A stretch of DNA of 64,000 nt from Trichuris trichiura (taxonomy: Eukaryota; Nematoda; Enoplea; Trichinellida; Trichuridae), in NCBI GenBank assembly GCA_037903355.1, contig JBAJFE010000014.1:7254001-7318000 (forward strand). Reading direction: 5' to 3'. This document shows positions 1-9,583 of this stretch, piece after piece. The position numbers and the translations under genes were made by a program. Within the stretch, counting starts at the first letter, position 1. Every line of letters starts with the position of its first letter. Below the pieces are notes generated by a model, which made no database searches, was not told the origin of the DNA, and saw only the letters and a program-made list of their open reading frames with translations.

Positions 1-955
1 GGTGACCGGGGGCGTTATCAGTTACGAGGAAGACTTTGAAAGCCATCCCCTTGCTTTCCAGGTACTTTTTCGCTTCAGGAATGAAGCATTGGTTAAACCA
101 CTCCGTAAAAAGGATAACCGTCATCCATGCCTTCTTGTTGTGCTGCCAGAATACCGGCAGGCAATCCTTGTTCTTGTTTCTGAGCGACCGAAGATTACGA
201 GTCCGGTAGACAACGCCGGGCTTTATTATGTGTCCTGCAGCGTTGCCACAGAGCACAAGAGTGAGTCGGTCTTTCAGTGGCTTGAATCCCGGGGCTTGCT
301 TTGCGCTCTTGTAGATGTACGTGCGCTTTGGCATTTGCTTCCAGAATAATGCCGTCTTGTCACAATAGAAGATTTGTTCTGGGAGATATCCCTTTTGGTC
401 CACTATCTCTTTGAATTCCTCCGGGAATGTCGAAGCAGCTACGCAATCAGCCGATGCTGCTTCTCCAGTCATCTTTAAGTTCTTGAGGTTGAAGCGCTTC
501 ACGTATTTTGCTAGCCATCCTTTGCTAGCAGTAAACCCTTTTCTCTCGTTGTCTGCAACCACGCCAGATAAGTGCTACTATAAGCTCAGCGCTTTCTCTC
601 GAATAACTTTCTCGTCTACAGGGACATGCTTCCGTGACATGTCCTCTATCCAAACGCTTAGCGCTTTCTCGGCCTTCACGAGGACTTTGTTGCGAACTAC
701 AGCAGCACTTTTCGCCAGTGAAGGGTCGGGATGCACGCCTCTTCGAATCTCAGCTTCCTGCTGCTTTATCGTACGAATGCAGGATTCATTCTTCCCGATC
801 TTGCGGCCCACTTCGGCACATGACAGTCCGCTTTTCAAAAGATAAAGGACTTCTACTTTCTCATGAAGAGTAAGAACGCTACGTTGTCTCTTAGCCCTAG
901 AGGAACCGCTCTGTTCACTTAGTTGCCTTCCGTCAGCCATCCTCCTATGCGACAC
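1..955 (-). pseudogene. Tigger-type transposase, N-terminal part, broken by two stops
   Basis: The reading frame opens at 955 with a short basic leader, then a CENP-B/Psq-like helix-turn-helix (HEKVEVLYLLKSGLSCAEVG, then an IGKNESCIR stretch). Two consecutive TAG stops lie near 573-578. Beyond them the same frame stays open to the window edge and reads as a DDE_1 domain: first catalytic Asp in YCDKTALFW, then PGFKPLKDRLTLVLCGNAAG, and the second Asp in VTDNAPGH right at the edge. The third acidic residue lies outside. Apart from the double stop the frame is clean, so the copy is a fairly young pseudogene. Assignment to the Tigger (jerky/CENP-B related) transposases is secure from these motifs. 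Confidence 0.85.
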
Positions 956-1288
956 CAGTTACTCGACGCGGAAGTTCAGACCTACCACGCTGCAGGGAAA
1001 CTGATATTTGCGCACAGCGCGCGGCCTCGACAACGCGCACGAAGCAATAATGAGCAGTCAGAAAAATGACAATGCCTCATTAGCATTGTGCACGGTTAGA
1101 GAGCACTGTGGGAAGAGAAAGTTTTTCGCGAACGCGCAGATGATCACACTGCTGCCCAGGCATGCAACGACCCTAGTGCAGTTATAATGCCGGCCAGCGG
1201 TGCGCATGTCTCTGTGAAAAGATGAAGTCATTATTTCACGCTGGACAAACCGCGTTGTATAGAATCCGCGGATAACGAGGGCCGACTG
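1..1288 (-). mobile_element. Tigger/pogo DNA transposon, cut by window start
   Basis: The minus strand carries a Tigger-class transposase (see next entry). The element's outer end is at 1288, where the minus strand begins CAGTCGGCCCTCGTTATCC, the typical Tigger terminal inverted repeat type. It abuts TA dinucleotides of a (TA)n tract, as expected for TA target-site duplication. Positions 956-1287 look like the 5' untranslated part. The other terminus lies outside the window. Confidence 0.85.
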
Positions 1289-1573
1289 TATATATATATA
1301 TATATGGTTGTAAGGTCTTCTATGGCTTTTCCCTGTTTTTTCGTTGTGCTGTTATCTGTAATTAAACTAAAACAACTGCTCTACCAACGGATGGATGAGC
1401 CGTTATTAAGAAAATGTACAGATATCAATACACTCAACTTTTTAATGTTCAAAGCTTTCGGAACGCTCTAGTTCCGTCGTCAGTGAGGTGGTGGAGGAGG
1501 TGCTATTCTCCAGACGGTGTTATATAGGCTCACGTAACAATAAGAATGGGGGTCGAGGTCAGCGCGGCAGAGA

Positions 1574-2023
1574 TCAACACTTGGTTTTACTTATAAGTGG
1601 TTCCCAAGCCGTGCTAATCTCTAGTCCTATGTCACGGTTGATCGTAAGGTTATGGCTGATGTAAAGAGCCTCCTTAACCCGGCGGCGATGGAAGTGGCTC
1701 TCGCGACAAATAATCCGGGGTTGTAGGTCGAGCGAGCATTGAGAGGAATGCTCGACGACCGCCGACGCCTTGATTGTCTCTTGTATAATCTTCTCTGGTT
1801 TGAGCTTCTGTGGTCGGCCTCGTCGTGGATTATTTGTCTTTGCTCCGTCGGGTGCGGTCAGTCTTCGCATCGCCTCTTTGTATCGGCTAACGTTGGTCAT
1901 GTGTTGGTCAAACCTGTGAAGTAAAGTGTTGCCCGTTTCTCCTTGGGCTTGGATTAGCACGGCTTGGGAACCACGTATAAGTAAAACCAAGTGTTGCTCA
2001 CTGCCGCGCTGACCTCGCCCCAA
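1574..2023 (-). pseudogene. PLE GIY-YIG endonuclease C-terminal remnant
   Basis: The minus-strand frame contains GETGNTLLHRFDQHMTN, the segment that follows the YIG of the PLE GIY-YIG nuclease. It continues with ASAVVEHSSQCSLD and RRVKEALYISHNLTINRD, the conserved PLE tail. The preceding residues are out of family and the reverse transcriptase is absent, so this is a 5'-truncated copy. It closely parallels the tails of the PLEs at 4617-5496 and 40812-43534. It is not functional on its own. Confidence 0.8.
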
Positions 2024-2084
2024 TTCCTATTGTCACGTGTGCCTATAGTACCATTCGAAGAATAACAACTCTTCCACCACCTCA

Positions 2085-2114
2085 CTGACGACGGAACTAG
2101 AGCGTTCCGAAAGC
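2085..2114 (+). ncRNA. hammerhead-like hairpin in PLE terminal repeat (subfamily 1)
   Basis: Reads CTGACGA, then CGGAAC, an 8 nt loop, GTTCCG, then AAAGC. CUGANGA followed by a helix and GAAA is the hammerhead ribozyme core, and PLE terminal repeats are known to encode hammerheads. The fit is imperfect: either C10.1 is bulged or G12 is used in the helix. The same structure with different stem bases recurs at 5846-5875 and 24791-24824. Activity is inferred only. Confidence 0.35.
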
Positions 2115-2313
2115 TTTGAACATTAAAAAGTTGAGTGTATTGATATCTGTACATTTTCTTAATAACGGCTCATCCATCCGTTGGTAGAGCAGTTGTTTTA
2201 GTTTAATAACAGATAACAGCACAACGAAAAAACGGGAAAAGCCGTAGAAGACTTTACAACCATGAAAATACAGCCCGTTACAAAACACCCCGTTTTCAAG
2301 AACATATTTATAT

Positions 2314-2494
2314 TTCGAAAGACAAGATGTCTTTTAACAGGCTTGAACAGTTTCATAGTAGATCTTCAGATTCACGGGTTTGGCCTGTTGGATGTATCTG
2401 TAAGTAAACTTCAAAGTGCCCTACCAATGGTAGGGCACTTTGAAGTTTACTTACAAATACATCCAACAGGCCAAACCCGTGAATCTGAAGATCT

Positions 2495-2496
<2 letters not shown>
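2314..2496. mobile_element. PLE-derived miniature fold-back element, copy 1
   Basis: A one-sided tail (starts TTCGAAAGAC) is followed by a near-perfect palindrome: arms 2358-2426 and 2428-2496, 69 bp each, centred on position 2427. Flanks are AACATATTTATAT (2301-2313) and AACATATATATAT (2497-2509), a 13 bp duplication with one mismatch. The arm sequence matches the 3' end of the PLE at 40580-43660. Confidence 0.75.

Positions 2497-2554
<58 letters not shown>
2497..2554. repeat. (TA)n microsatellite
   Basis: Almost uninterrupted TA dinucleotides between the fold-back element and the Tigger-type MITE. It apparently expanded from the target sites of both. Confidence 0.95.
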
Positions 2555-2557
<3 letters not shown>

Positions 2558-3533
2558 TTGAACCCCCGTAAGTTGACCACCCAACAGACTGAGGAAAACT
2601 GGTAAACATATGGAGATTGTCGACATATGGAAGCTGTGAGCGTAAGTGGCTCGGCTGAATAGATTAGCATCTGTATGTGTTCTATTCTGTTGCACAGCAT
2701 CAATTGGAGGTCCATTAAACGATGAGATGCATAAAAATAACACTGTAAAATCATGGATAAGCCTTTTAGGGGCTACAATGCTTGTCGAAAAAGGTGTCAA
2801 TTCCAGTCTGGTGCTTGTTCTTGCTACAAACATAAGCGGTAAGGGCGAACTCCGCGCTGGCTACCCCTCATCTCTGGGAATTTTTCATCTCATGTTTCTG
2901 TGCCAACTCTCTCAATTCTTTCCATTCGGCCATAGTGCAAACTGTAACCAGCTTGGTAGCTACTACTGCACCTATTACTGCGTAGGCCGGACTATCTTTA
3001 CTTGCGGAGACACGTTAAGGCCACCTGACGCACGGCTATAGCAAAGCGAATGAATAGAGCTGAGCTCGACGCGAACGAATACACAATTAGGCTCCATTCG
3101 TCATATTTCGCTCAATGGGCGAATGCTGCCAACGCGTAGGTTTGAGGTTCTGTAATTGAGGAAACGCGCAAGCAGCGCCGGCAAGCATAAAAAAGCATCG
3201 TAAAGGCAACAGAATCGGTCCCCTCTCTCTCTTCAATAATCTCCAATGCACAGTAATGAAAAACTTCGCTATGTTGAGTAACAGCACATTCAGGCACTGA
3301 CGGTTAACAGCTGCTAGCGACTGACATGGAGCAAACTGGAGCGGTCAACTTACAGAAAGCAAACTAGCATTTGAGTCCATATATCACGTCACGGCTAAAG
3401 CGGTCAACTTCCCACTTACGGAGGTGGTCGACGTATAGAAGCTAACCTTGCGCTTATTAACGTGCGGACAAATAAACTGGCCAAAATTCGGTCAACTTAA
3501 GGAGGTGGTCGACATATAGGGGTGGTCAATTTA
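2555..3533 (+). mobile_element. non-autonomous Tigger-type element
   Basis: Begins CAGTTGAACCCCCGTAAGTTGACCACC directly after TA (27 bases; the key parts are CAGTTGAACC and GTTGACCACC) and ends near 3533 with the complement of that motif (GGTGGTCGACATATAGGGG, GGTCAATTTAT). The unit GGTCAACTTAnGGAGGTGGTCGAC is repeated three times near the right end (around 3340, 3400 and 3490). No transposase frame remains inside. Right boundary is approximate. Confidence 0.6.
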
Positions 3534-3546
3534 TATAACAACAATA

Positions 3547-3874
<328 letters not shown>

Positions 3875-3887
3875 CAACACAAAATTC

Positions 3888-4120
3888 GGATCTTGTCTCT
3901 TAGCCGCCCATCCGTCTGAGAAATGCAGGTTCCTTTCTAGCAAGCATGTCTTTAAATTGTTGTTCCTTTAATAGAGAGTGTGCCAATCACCCTTTTCTGC
4001 CCCTGTCAAAGTCTAAGTCAGGATACAAGCCTTGTGCTAAGGCTTAGGCTTAGGTAAGAGCAGGATAGGATAGCCGGCAAGCTTACAGCATTACGATGGG
4101 GCCCCTAGGAGACATGATCC
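3888..4120. mobile_element. hAT-type MITE with telomere-like TTAGGC run, copy 1
   Basis: Starts GGATCTTGTCTC and ends GAGACATGATCC (11/12 inverted match). Flanked by a perfect 8 bp duplication CAAAATTC (3880-3887 and 4121-4128), the hAT signature. It contains about three units of TTAGGC in its right half (near 4043-4058). A sister copy lies at 58851-59082. Confidence 0.85.
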
Positions 4121-4315
4121 CAAAATTCTTACTTCGTTGTGAGTGATAATAACACACTTTTAGCTCAAGTCTTTAGTAAGTCTACAGAATATCCAACAAA
4201 GTGTTGTTTCACGGTAGAATATACGGGTACCGAGAGCTCTCTGCTCATCATTAGTTCCGGCTACGGCAGGAACATTCTCCTGGCAGATGGACGACTGTTC
4301 GTCATCCTACTTTCG

Positions 4316-4600
4316 TCAACTATTTTTTGCAGCTTCCGGCAGGTGGATCTTAGCCACAGGCCTCGTAACTATTCCTTTGATGGTTTTCACTTGAGCAGTT
4401 CCGGTGTGGCCATCGAGGCAGGGGAGAGACAGAGTGCTTAATTGCATCTGATTGAAGACTATTTGGTTAGGACGGACGTTGTTGAGGAATTGTAAGAATT
4501 GTTCTTCTTTTCCAGCTTTTATAATGACAAAGATGTCGTCTACGCATCTTTTAAAAAGGCGTGGAGCTATGTGTCTGCCTATAGTACTGAACAGATAGAA
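4316..4600 (-). pseudogene. chimeric remnant: PLE reverse transcriptase joined to BEL/Pao pol end
   Basis: One minus-strand frame first reads PLE palm residues (FKRCVDDIFVIIKAGKEEQF, with the catalytic VDD), then switches near 4410-4440 to VKTIKGIVTRPVAKIHL. The latter is the conserved end of BEL/Pao integrase/DUF5641 regions. Two element types have been joined in frame by nested insertion or deletion. It abuts the oppositely oriented PLE at 4605. Confidence 0.6.
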
Positions 4601-4616
4601 GAAGATAAAAAAAACC

Positions 4617-5496
4617 TTGCCCTTTCTAGACGCATTAATTATTCGCTCAAGCGAACGCCTTAAAACCAGAGTGTATAGAAAACCCACGCACACAGATCAG
4701 TACCTCAATTTTTCATTACATCACCCACGATCAGTAATGCGTGGTATCCTCTCCGGAATGATAGACAGAGCATTCAATTTATGCAGTCCCGAATATCTCC
4801 AACCAGAAATTAACTACATTAGAAAAGTCTGCTACAAAAACGGCTATCCTAAATCCTTTATCAACCAAGTATTCAACCACAAGCTTCGCAGACGTGAGTC
4901 TCCAGAGCAAAACACTCCGCACGACACTTGTCTGGTTATTCCTTATGTGGCAGGTTTACGCGAAAAGGTTGTCCAATTAGGAAAAAGATTAGGCTTCAGA
5001 GTCTTTTTCAAAAGTTCGCCCAACCTCAGGGCAATTCTTCGCACAGACAAAACTAAAATCCCCGAAAACAAAAAGACAGGGTTAATATACGCGGTTGAAT
5101 GTTCTTGCTCAGGGATTTATATTGGTGAAACGGGAAACACCCTAGAGCATAGATTTAACGAACACATAAAAAAACTCACAAGTTACAATAACGCGAAAAC
5201 CATACTTGACAATGGCACCAATCTAACCACACAGCGAGGTAGACCAATCGTGGACCCAAAAATTACAATGGAAAAAGCCAAACAAGCCTCTGCTGTAGTG
5301 GAGCATGCGACGCAATGTACCCAACCACTCTACCCAAAAGTTTTTATGTTACGAAAACAATTTACGGTTAAGAAGAATTAAAGAAGCACTATATGTCAGA
5401 CACAATAGGACATACAACCGCGATCAAGGAGTGGACATAAGTGGGATTTGGACAAATATTGTGACGCGGTATAATTGTTGCTCTCTCACCAAATGA
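4617..5496 (+). pseudogene. PLE reverse transcriptase end plus GIY-YIG endonuclease
   Basis: The frame starts within the RT thumb side (LPFLDALIIRS, then YRKPTHTDQYLNFS, a hallmark of PLE RTs). It continues through the linker to the nuclease GIYIGETGNTLEHRFNEHIK, which contains the GIY-YIG element and its Arg. The conserved tail ASAVVEHATQC is in frame. A frameshift near 5375 moves the last segment (RIKEALYVRHNRTYNRDQG) to another frame, ending about 5496. The RT catalytic core and the N-terminus are missing, so it is a dead, 5'-truncated copy. Confidence 0.85.
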
Positions 5497-5845
5497 AATA
5501 CAATAGCCCGGAAAAAAAAAAGAAAAAACAACTAATGAGAACAAACAGAAATGGATAGGACTGCAATATATATGGAACAAAAAAGGAAAAGAAAAAGAAA
5601 AAGAAAAGAGAAGAAAGAAAGAAAAATGAATGCAAAATGAAAAAACAGTGAACCAACAACAAAAAATGTTCGAAACTACCCAGCCAAAACACAATCTACA
5701 CGATATACGGAACAAGAAATAGAAGTGCGCTGACAGACTCAGATACCAGAACCTACGAACAAAAAACTTTAAAAATGCCCGCTTTAAAATCTTCAGAAAC
5801 ATTAGGGCACTCGCTGCCACAAATCATATCAACAACTTAAGACCG

Positions 5846-5875
5846 CTGATGACGGGTCTCGAATGACCCGAAAGC
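5846..5875 (+). ncRNA. hammerhead-like hairpin in PLE 3' region (subfamily 2)
   Basis: CTGATGA, then CGGGTC, loop TCGAAT, GACCCG, then AAAGC. Same layout as 2085-2114, but the stem has covarying bases (CGGGTC/GACCCG against CGGAAC/GTTCCG). A CTCCGGAG palindrome follows, where hammerhead stem III would lie. Catalysis is not shown. Confidence 0.4.
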
Positions 5876-5967
5876 TCCGGAGTCTTCTATATACATAAAT
5901 AAACGGGAATTATCCGTAATAAACTTCTTCATTATGAAAGCATATGTTCCCGTACCAAGAAACCACG

Positions 5968-5970
<3 letters not shown>

Positions 5971-6047
<77 letters not shown>

Positions 6048-6059
6048 GTTATTGTTATT
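5971..6059. repeat. (ATT)n microsatellite
   Basis: About 30 ATT/TTA units at the downstream edge of the PLE. Confidence 0.95.
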
Positions 6060-6990
6060 ACTAGTGAAGAGTTTTTATGATTAAACTGTTTCTTCTTACG
6101 GAGTATGTCCCTGTTTGGAATACAAAAATTTTAATGTGGTCCGTAGCTTTCGGGCCGCGCCTGACTCGTCCATATAGTGAAGAGTTATCACCTGAAAGCT
6201 TCGGTTTTAATAAAGCTCTAACGGGAATGTCGCCGTAAATAAGCGTTACACTCCATGAAAGTTTTTGGGCCCATAAAGAAATAATGTGCGTTCAATATCG
6301 AACATGTGAAGTAAAGGAGTAGGAAACATTCAACGCCGACATTTCCATCGTCAGCATGATGGTGAGAAAGTCAGATACTGCGGGAAATGCAAGAGAGACA
6401 CGATGATAGGAATCAGAATCGCTGACTCTGGCCCTGCATATATTTCAGTTTCCGTTTTATTTGAAACAGCTGATTTACATACTGCTGTTAATCAGTGAGT
6501 CTTTTGTCTTGTAAACAAATGCTTAACTAACTAATGGTTAAATAGCTTATTTGTAGATGCAGAATGAAAACCGTACATAGGATTAATTGTGTTCAAAGCA
6601 ATCAGTGCAGTCCAATCCCGTCCTGCGCATAGACAACTGAAAAGAGCATAACCTCGCTGACTATTGATAACCAAATTTCTTATATCGAGAGAATGCCGCA
6701 CCACCTTTGTACCTGAAGCAGCTTGCCGCTTCAGGTACAATGCAAATTATTAATACAAAAGAAGTCCCATCTTTAAGCTTAATTTTATTCCTTAAGAATC
6801 AGAGAAAGATTTGCTGAAACTTCCACTGTAAAGCAGCAAGACGACCTTACGCAATCTCAAAATGTTCATTCAAAAAAATAAATACTTATACTGTGTGCCT
6901 CAAGATGTTAAGCTAGTGTTGCTAGCAATCTTAATATGAGATTCTTATCAGAGTACGTTCATTATCATTATGTTGAACACATATTTTTAG
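6060..6990. other. non-coding stretch upstream of K2P exon
   Basis: No convincing exon for the missing K2P N-terminus was found here on the plus strand. 6140-6220 has a degraded PLE-type end (two AGCTTTCGG-like blocks). A 14 bp inverted repeat (CAAGCTGCTTCAGG type, around 6710-6740) is the only other structure seen. The last 19 bases end in a good acceptor (ATATTTTTAG). Confidence 0.5.
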
Positions 6991-8108
6991 GCTATGGGAA
7001 CATATACGCTCGATCCACAGGTGGAAGAATTTTAAGCGTTATTTATGCCCTTATCGGGGTTCCATTGGCGCTCACTATCTTAAATGATATGGGCAACGTG
7101 CTAAGCAGAAGAATCAACCAATTCTGGATCTGGGTGAAACGCCATGGGAGAAAACAATCAACATTATCTCACTTTCACCAAGAAAGTGAAGAAACAGAAG
7201 AAGAGATACCACTGTGCGTAGCTCTTTTGCTTACCCTTTCATGGATGCTATTTTGCGCAGGGCTGTTCTGTGTTTGGGAAAGCCAATGGAATTATCTTAC
7301 AGCACTTTACTTCTTCTTCATTTCTCTTAGCACCATCGGTCTAGGAGACGTAACTCCAAGCTGTCCTCGACTAATGGTCATCAACTTTGGCTTGGTTATG
7401 ATAGGACTATCCCTAGTTAGCATGACCATCAATGTCTGTCAACGGCACATAGAATTATTTCTGTCTCGAATGGTAAATCAGATGCAGGACACTTACGCGA
7501 GAGCTTTGGAATCGGGAACTTCTCCTGATCATTCAGCTTTACTGGCTCAGGTTTGGAGCAAGCAACCCTGGTACGTAAGGTACATTGTTCCAACATTATT
7601 GGGCCAATCAGGCAAGCTGCAATTGGTTCAAGGTGCTCAACAAGTGGTGAGCAGACCTCCAACCCAATGCGGAACTCAAACAGAACTACGTAGGCCTCTT
7701 TCCCGTCATAGTGTGGCAGTGGATGCACCACCAAAATACACTAGAAGTAGTTACACACAGACTACATGGAAAAGCAAGGATAATGCCTGTCAGGTATGTC
7801 TAGAAACTGCAAGCACAAGTGCCCAAGTTTCTGCATCAATGGATCCACTAATAGCCTCTTTCCGTGAAACCGAAATGCAAACAAGCACTTACGCTACCAT
7901 TACCCGTGACATGGCTGTTCAGGTTGAGGCGGAGCAACAGGCTGTTTTAACACAGACAGACGAAGAAGTAGAATTCAGGGATACAGAAGTACAAACAGAT
8001 TCTTCTTATGTGAGAAAAGCTAAGTGGCTTTCTGATCTGTCTCATGTCAGAGCACGCAATCTAGAGATTATGGCTGTGCCAATCAGTCGCATTCACGCTC
8101 GTCGCTGA
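6991..8108 (+). CDS. two-pore-domain (K2P/TWK) potassium channel, last exon(s), 5' incomplete
   Basis: Background K+ leak channel subunit of the plasma membrane; such subunits dimerise to form four pore loops. The exon begins after acceptor TTTTTAG at 6990 in phase 1 and restores the first selectivity filter (G)YGN. In order: pore 1 end, TM2 (GGRILSVIYALIGVPLALTI), a cytoplasmic loop, TM3 (LCVALLLTLSWMLFCAGLF), pore 2 with STIGLGDVTP, TM4 (INFGLVMIGLSLVSMTINV), then a tail of about 190 residues. The tail has repeated TQT/MQT/VQT motifs (see findings). The frame is open for 371 residues to TGA at 8108, so it is probably functional. TM1, the extracellular cap and most of pore 1 are missing and must be encoded upstream, beyond the transposon cluster or outside the window. 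The exact TWK orthologue cannot be named. Confidence 0.9.
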
Positions 8109-8350
8109 AGCAAAGAATGAATAGTTTTGGTGCCTGTGTAAGCGTGGAATACTTCGGGTCTGCTTGCCTTGACAATATGAATCGGTAAAATGTGCGCGAT
8201 TAATTCAAGGTGAATGCCTGAGTAAGGAAATTGGGTCTGGGAACCGCTTACTAGTCACCAATGCTTTAAAGACGCGCACAAAAGAACTATGCAAACACCA
8301 CTTCCAAGAGAAAGATGGAGCATTGTCGGTTATTTCCTCACCGCTATACT

Positions 8351-8465
8351 GTACGTTTGCAAGCTTTCCCGTTCTGTCCTTACCTAAGGCTAAGCCTATA
8401 CGTAGAGCATGTAGTTTCGCTTAGGCTTGCGTAAGAGCGTAACAGCATGACCTGCGTGCTCACCA
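8351..8465. repeat. inverted pair of the TTAGGC-MITE core
   Basis: 8351-8400 contains TTACCTAAGGCTAAGCCT, the complement of the MITE core, while 8418-8465 contains GCTTAGGCTTGCGTAAGAGC in direct orientation. Together they form a degenerate fold-back of the family at 3888-4120. No termini or target duplication are clear. Just downstream (8559) CAGTAGAATCTCGGTTATCT resembles one Tigger terminus, with no partner found. Confidence 0.5.
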
Positions 8466-8855
8466 GTAAAGGCTGAACAGGACGGCCGCATGCTAGCCAG
8501 AAAGTAATCTGTATTTCCTAGAAGATGGGACGTATGACCGACAAGACCCGTAAAGCGCAGTAGAATCTCGGTTATCTGAATCGGCAGCGAAATGAGTAAT
8601 TTTTCGCTTCATAAAAAATGTTTTTTATTTCATGGCCATCAGGCATGCTCTAACTCTGCAAAGTCGCAGAAAACGCAGGTTCAGGGGTTGAAACTTAGAC
8701 ATCGCTTTCCATTGGACGAGCACTTTCCGTGCCGTTATGCGTACTATTCAGGTCATCTGCGCAATTAACTTTCCCCTATGCTAATTGACACCGTTTAGCG
8801 CGCTTATGTCATTGCGGATATTTGCGAGCGTGTACTGAAAGGCGACGATGTAGAC

Positions 8856-9060
8856 CATAGGTTCTCAAACTTTTTGCTCCATCACCCCCTGTGAACGTTC
8901 CTGACCACTATTGCCCCCTATTTTGATTGGTCAATTTTGAGCGCGCTGATTGGCTGGAAGGTTGGACGTGGCATAGTCGGAGGTTAGTAGGTTCTCAATC
9001 ATTTCCTTCCATCGCTCCCAGTGGGAAAATTTTTGCAAAACCGCTACTCGTGAGAACATT
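8856..9060. repeat. hAT terminal-type sequence
   Basis: CATAGGTTCTCAAACTTTTT at 8856 matches the terminal style of the complete hAT MITE at 61958. A second GGTTCTCAATCATTTCC follows near 8990. This may be one end of the hAT element whose transposase lies at 9584-11085, but no matching inverted right end was found. Confidence 0.45.
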
Positions 9061-9583
9061 TTGCACAAAAAACTTCAACTCCTCGTCACCTGAAAGGCGT
9101 ACTATACCACTCCTGCTTTTCCACCAACCACTTTACGATGTGAAAATTTCTGCTTGCCTTTCACATCTCTTGTCACATTTTTCAGGACATGGAGTCACAT
9201 ATGCAAAAAGCATTCATTACCCTTTCCTGAAAAAAAACTGTCAGTGTGCATCTGTTTGTTTTCTTATGTACACCAAAAGAATTGTAGTGACAAGGAACCA
9301 GATTGAAGTGAAAGCGCTTAAGCGAGAACATACAAAAGAAACTATAACGCAAGTTTGCGACTGCACATGAACGGACACTACTCAATGTGATGGGTGTGCT
9401 TGATGCAGTACGAGCAAGTTGTCTACGTTTGGCTGCATCTTTATCATCATCGGTCTAAGGTCGCCTCGATTCACTGTATCCAGCCGACTTCTGTTGCTAC
9501 TTAGCAGCTTTGTAACCACACCTGAATTCGCATTCTGCTATACAAGATAATCGAAACGCAACAAGGAGGTTTTCTGCAGCAGC

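Larger units (their letters stand above)
1306..2261 (-). mobile_element. Penelope-like element fragment with inverted terminal copies
   Basis: About 193 bp at 1306-1498 recurs as inverted complement at 2069-2261 (shared landmarks: CTACCAACGGATGGATGAGC, the GTTCCGTCGTCAGTGAGG block, GGTTGTAAGG). Between the arms lies the C-terminal end of a PLE coding region on the minus strand. PLEs often show partial, inverted terminal repeats (pseudo-LTRs), which fits. The tail after the right arm (2262-2300, with a CACCCCGTTTTCAAGAACAT block) is shared with the PLE copy near 43600. Confidence 0.75.
4605..5960 (+). mobile_element. 5'-truncated Penelope-like element
   Basis: Contains the end of PLE reverse transcriptase and the GIY-YIG nuclease (next entry), an A-rich 3' region (5510-5650), a hammerhead-like hairpin (5846-5875), and then an (ATT)n tract. 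The head is an inverted junction with the minus-strand RT piece at 4316-4600. Confidence 0.8.

Noticed and set aside
411..873. Open frames on the plus strand across the Tigger transposase
   Set aside because: They are the opposite strand of a clear transposase and have no family motifs.
2497..2554. TA-rich run as a replication origin or promoter
   Set aside because: Simple dinucleotide repeat next to TA-targeting elements; no other support.
5389..5820. Phe-rich membrane-like frame on the minus strand
   Set aside because: Antisense of an A-rich PLE 3' region; low-complexity artefact.
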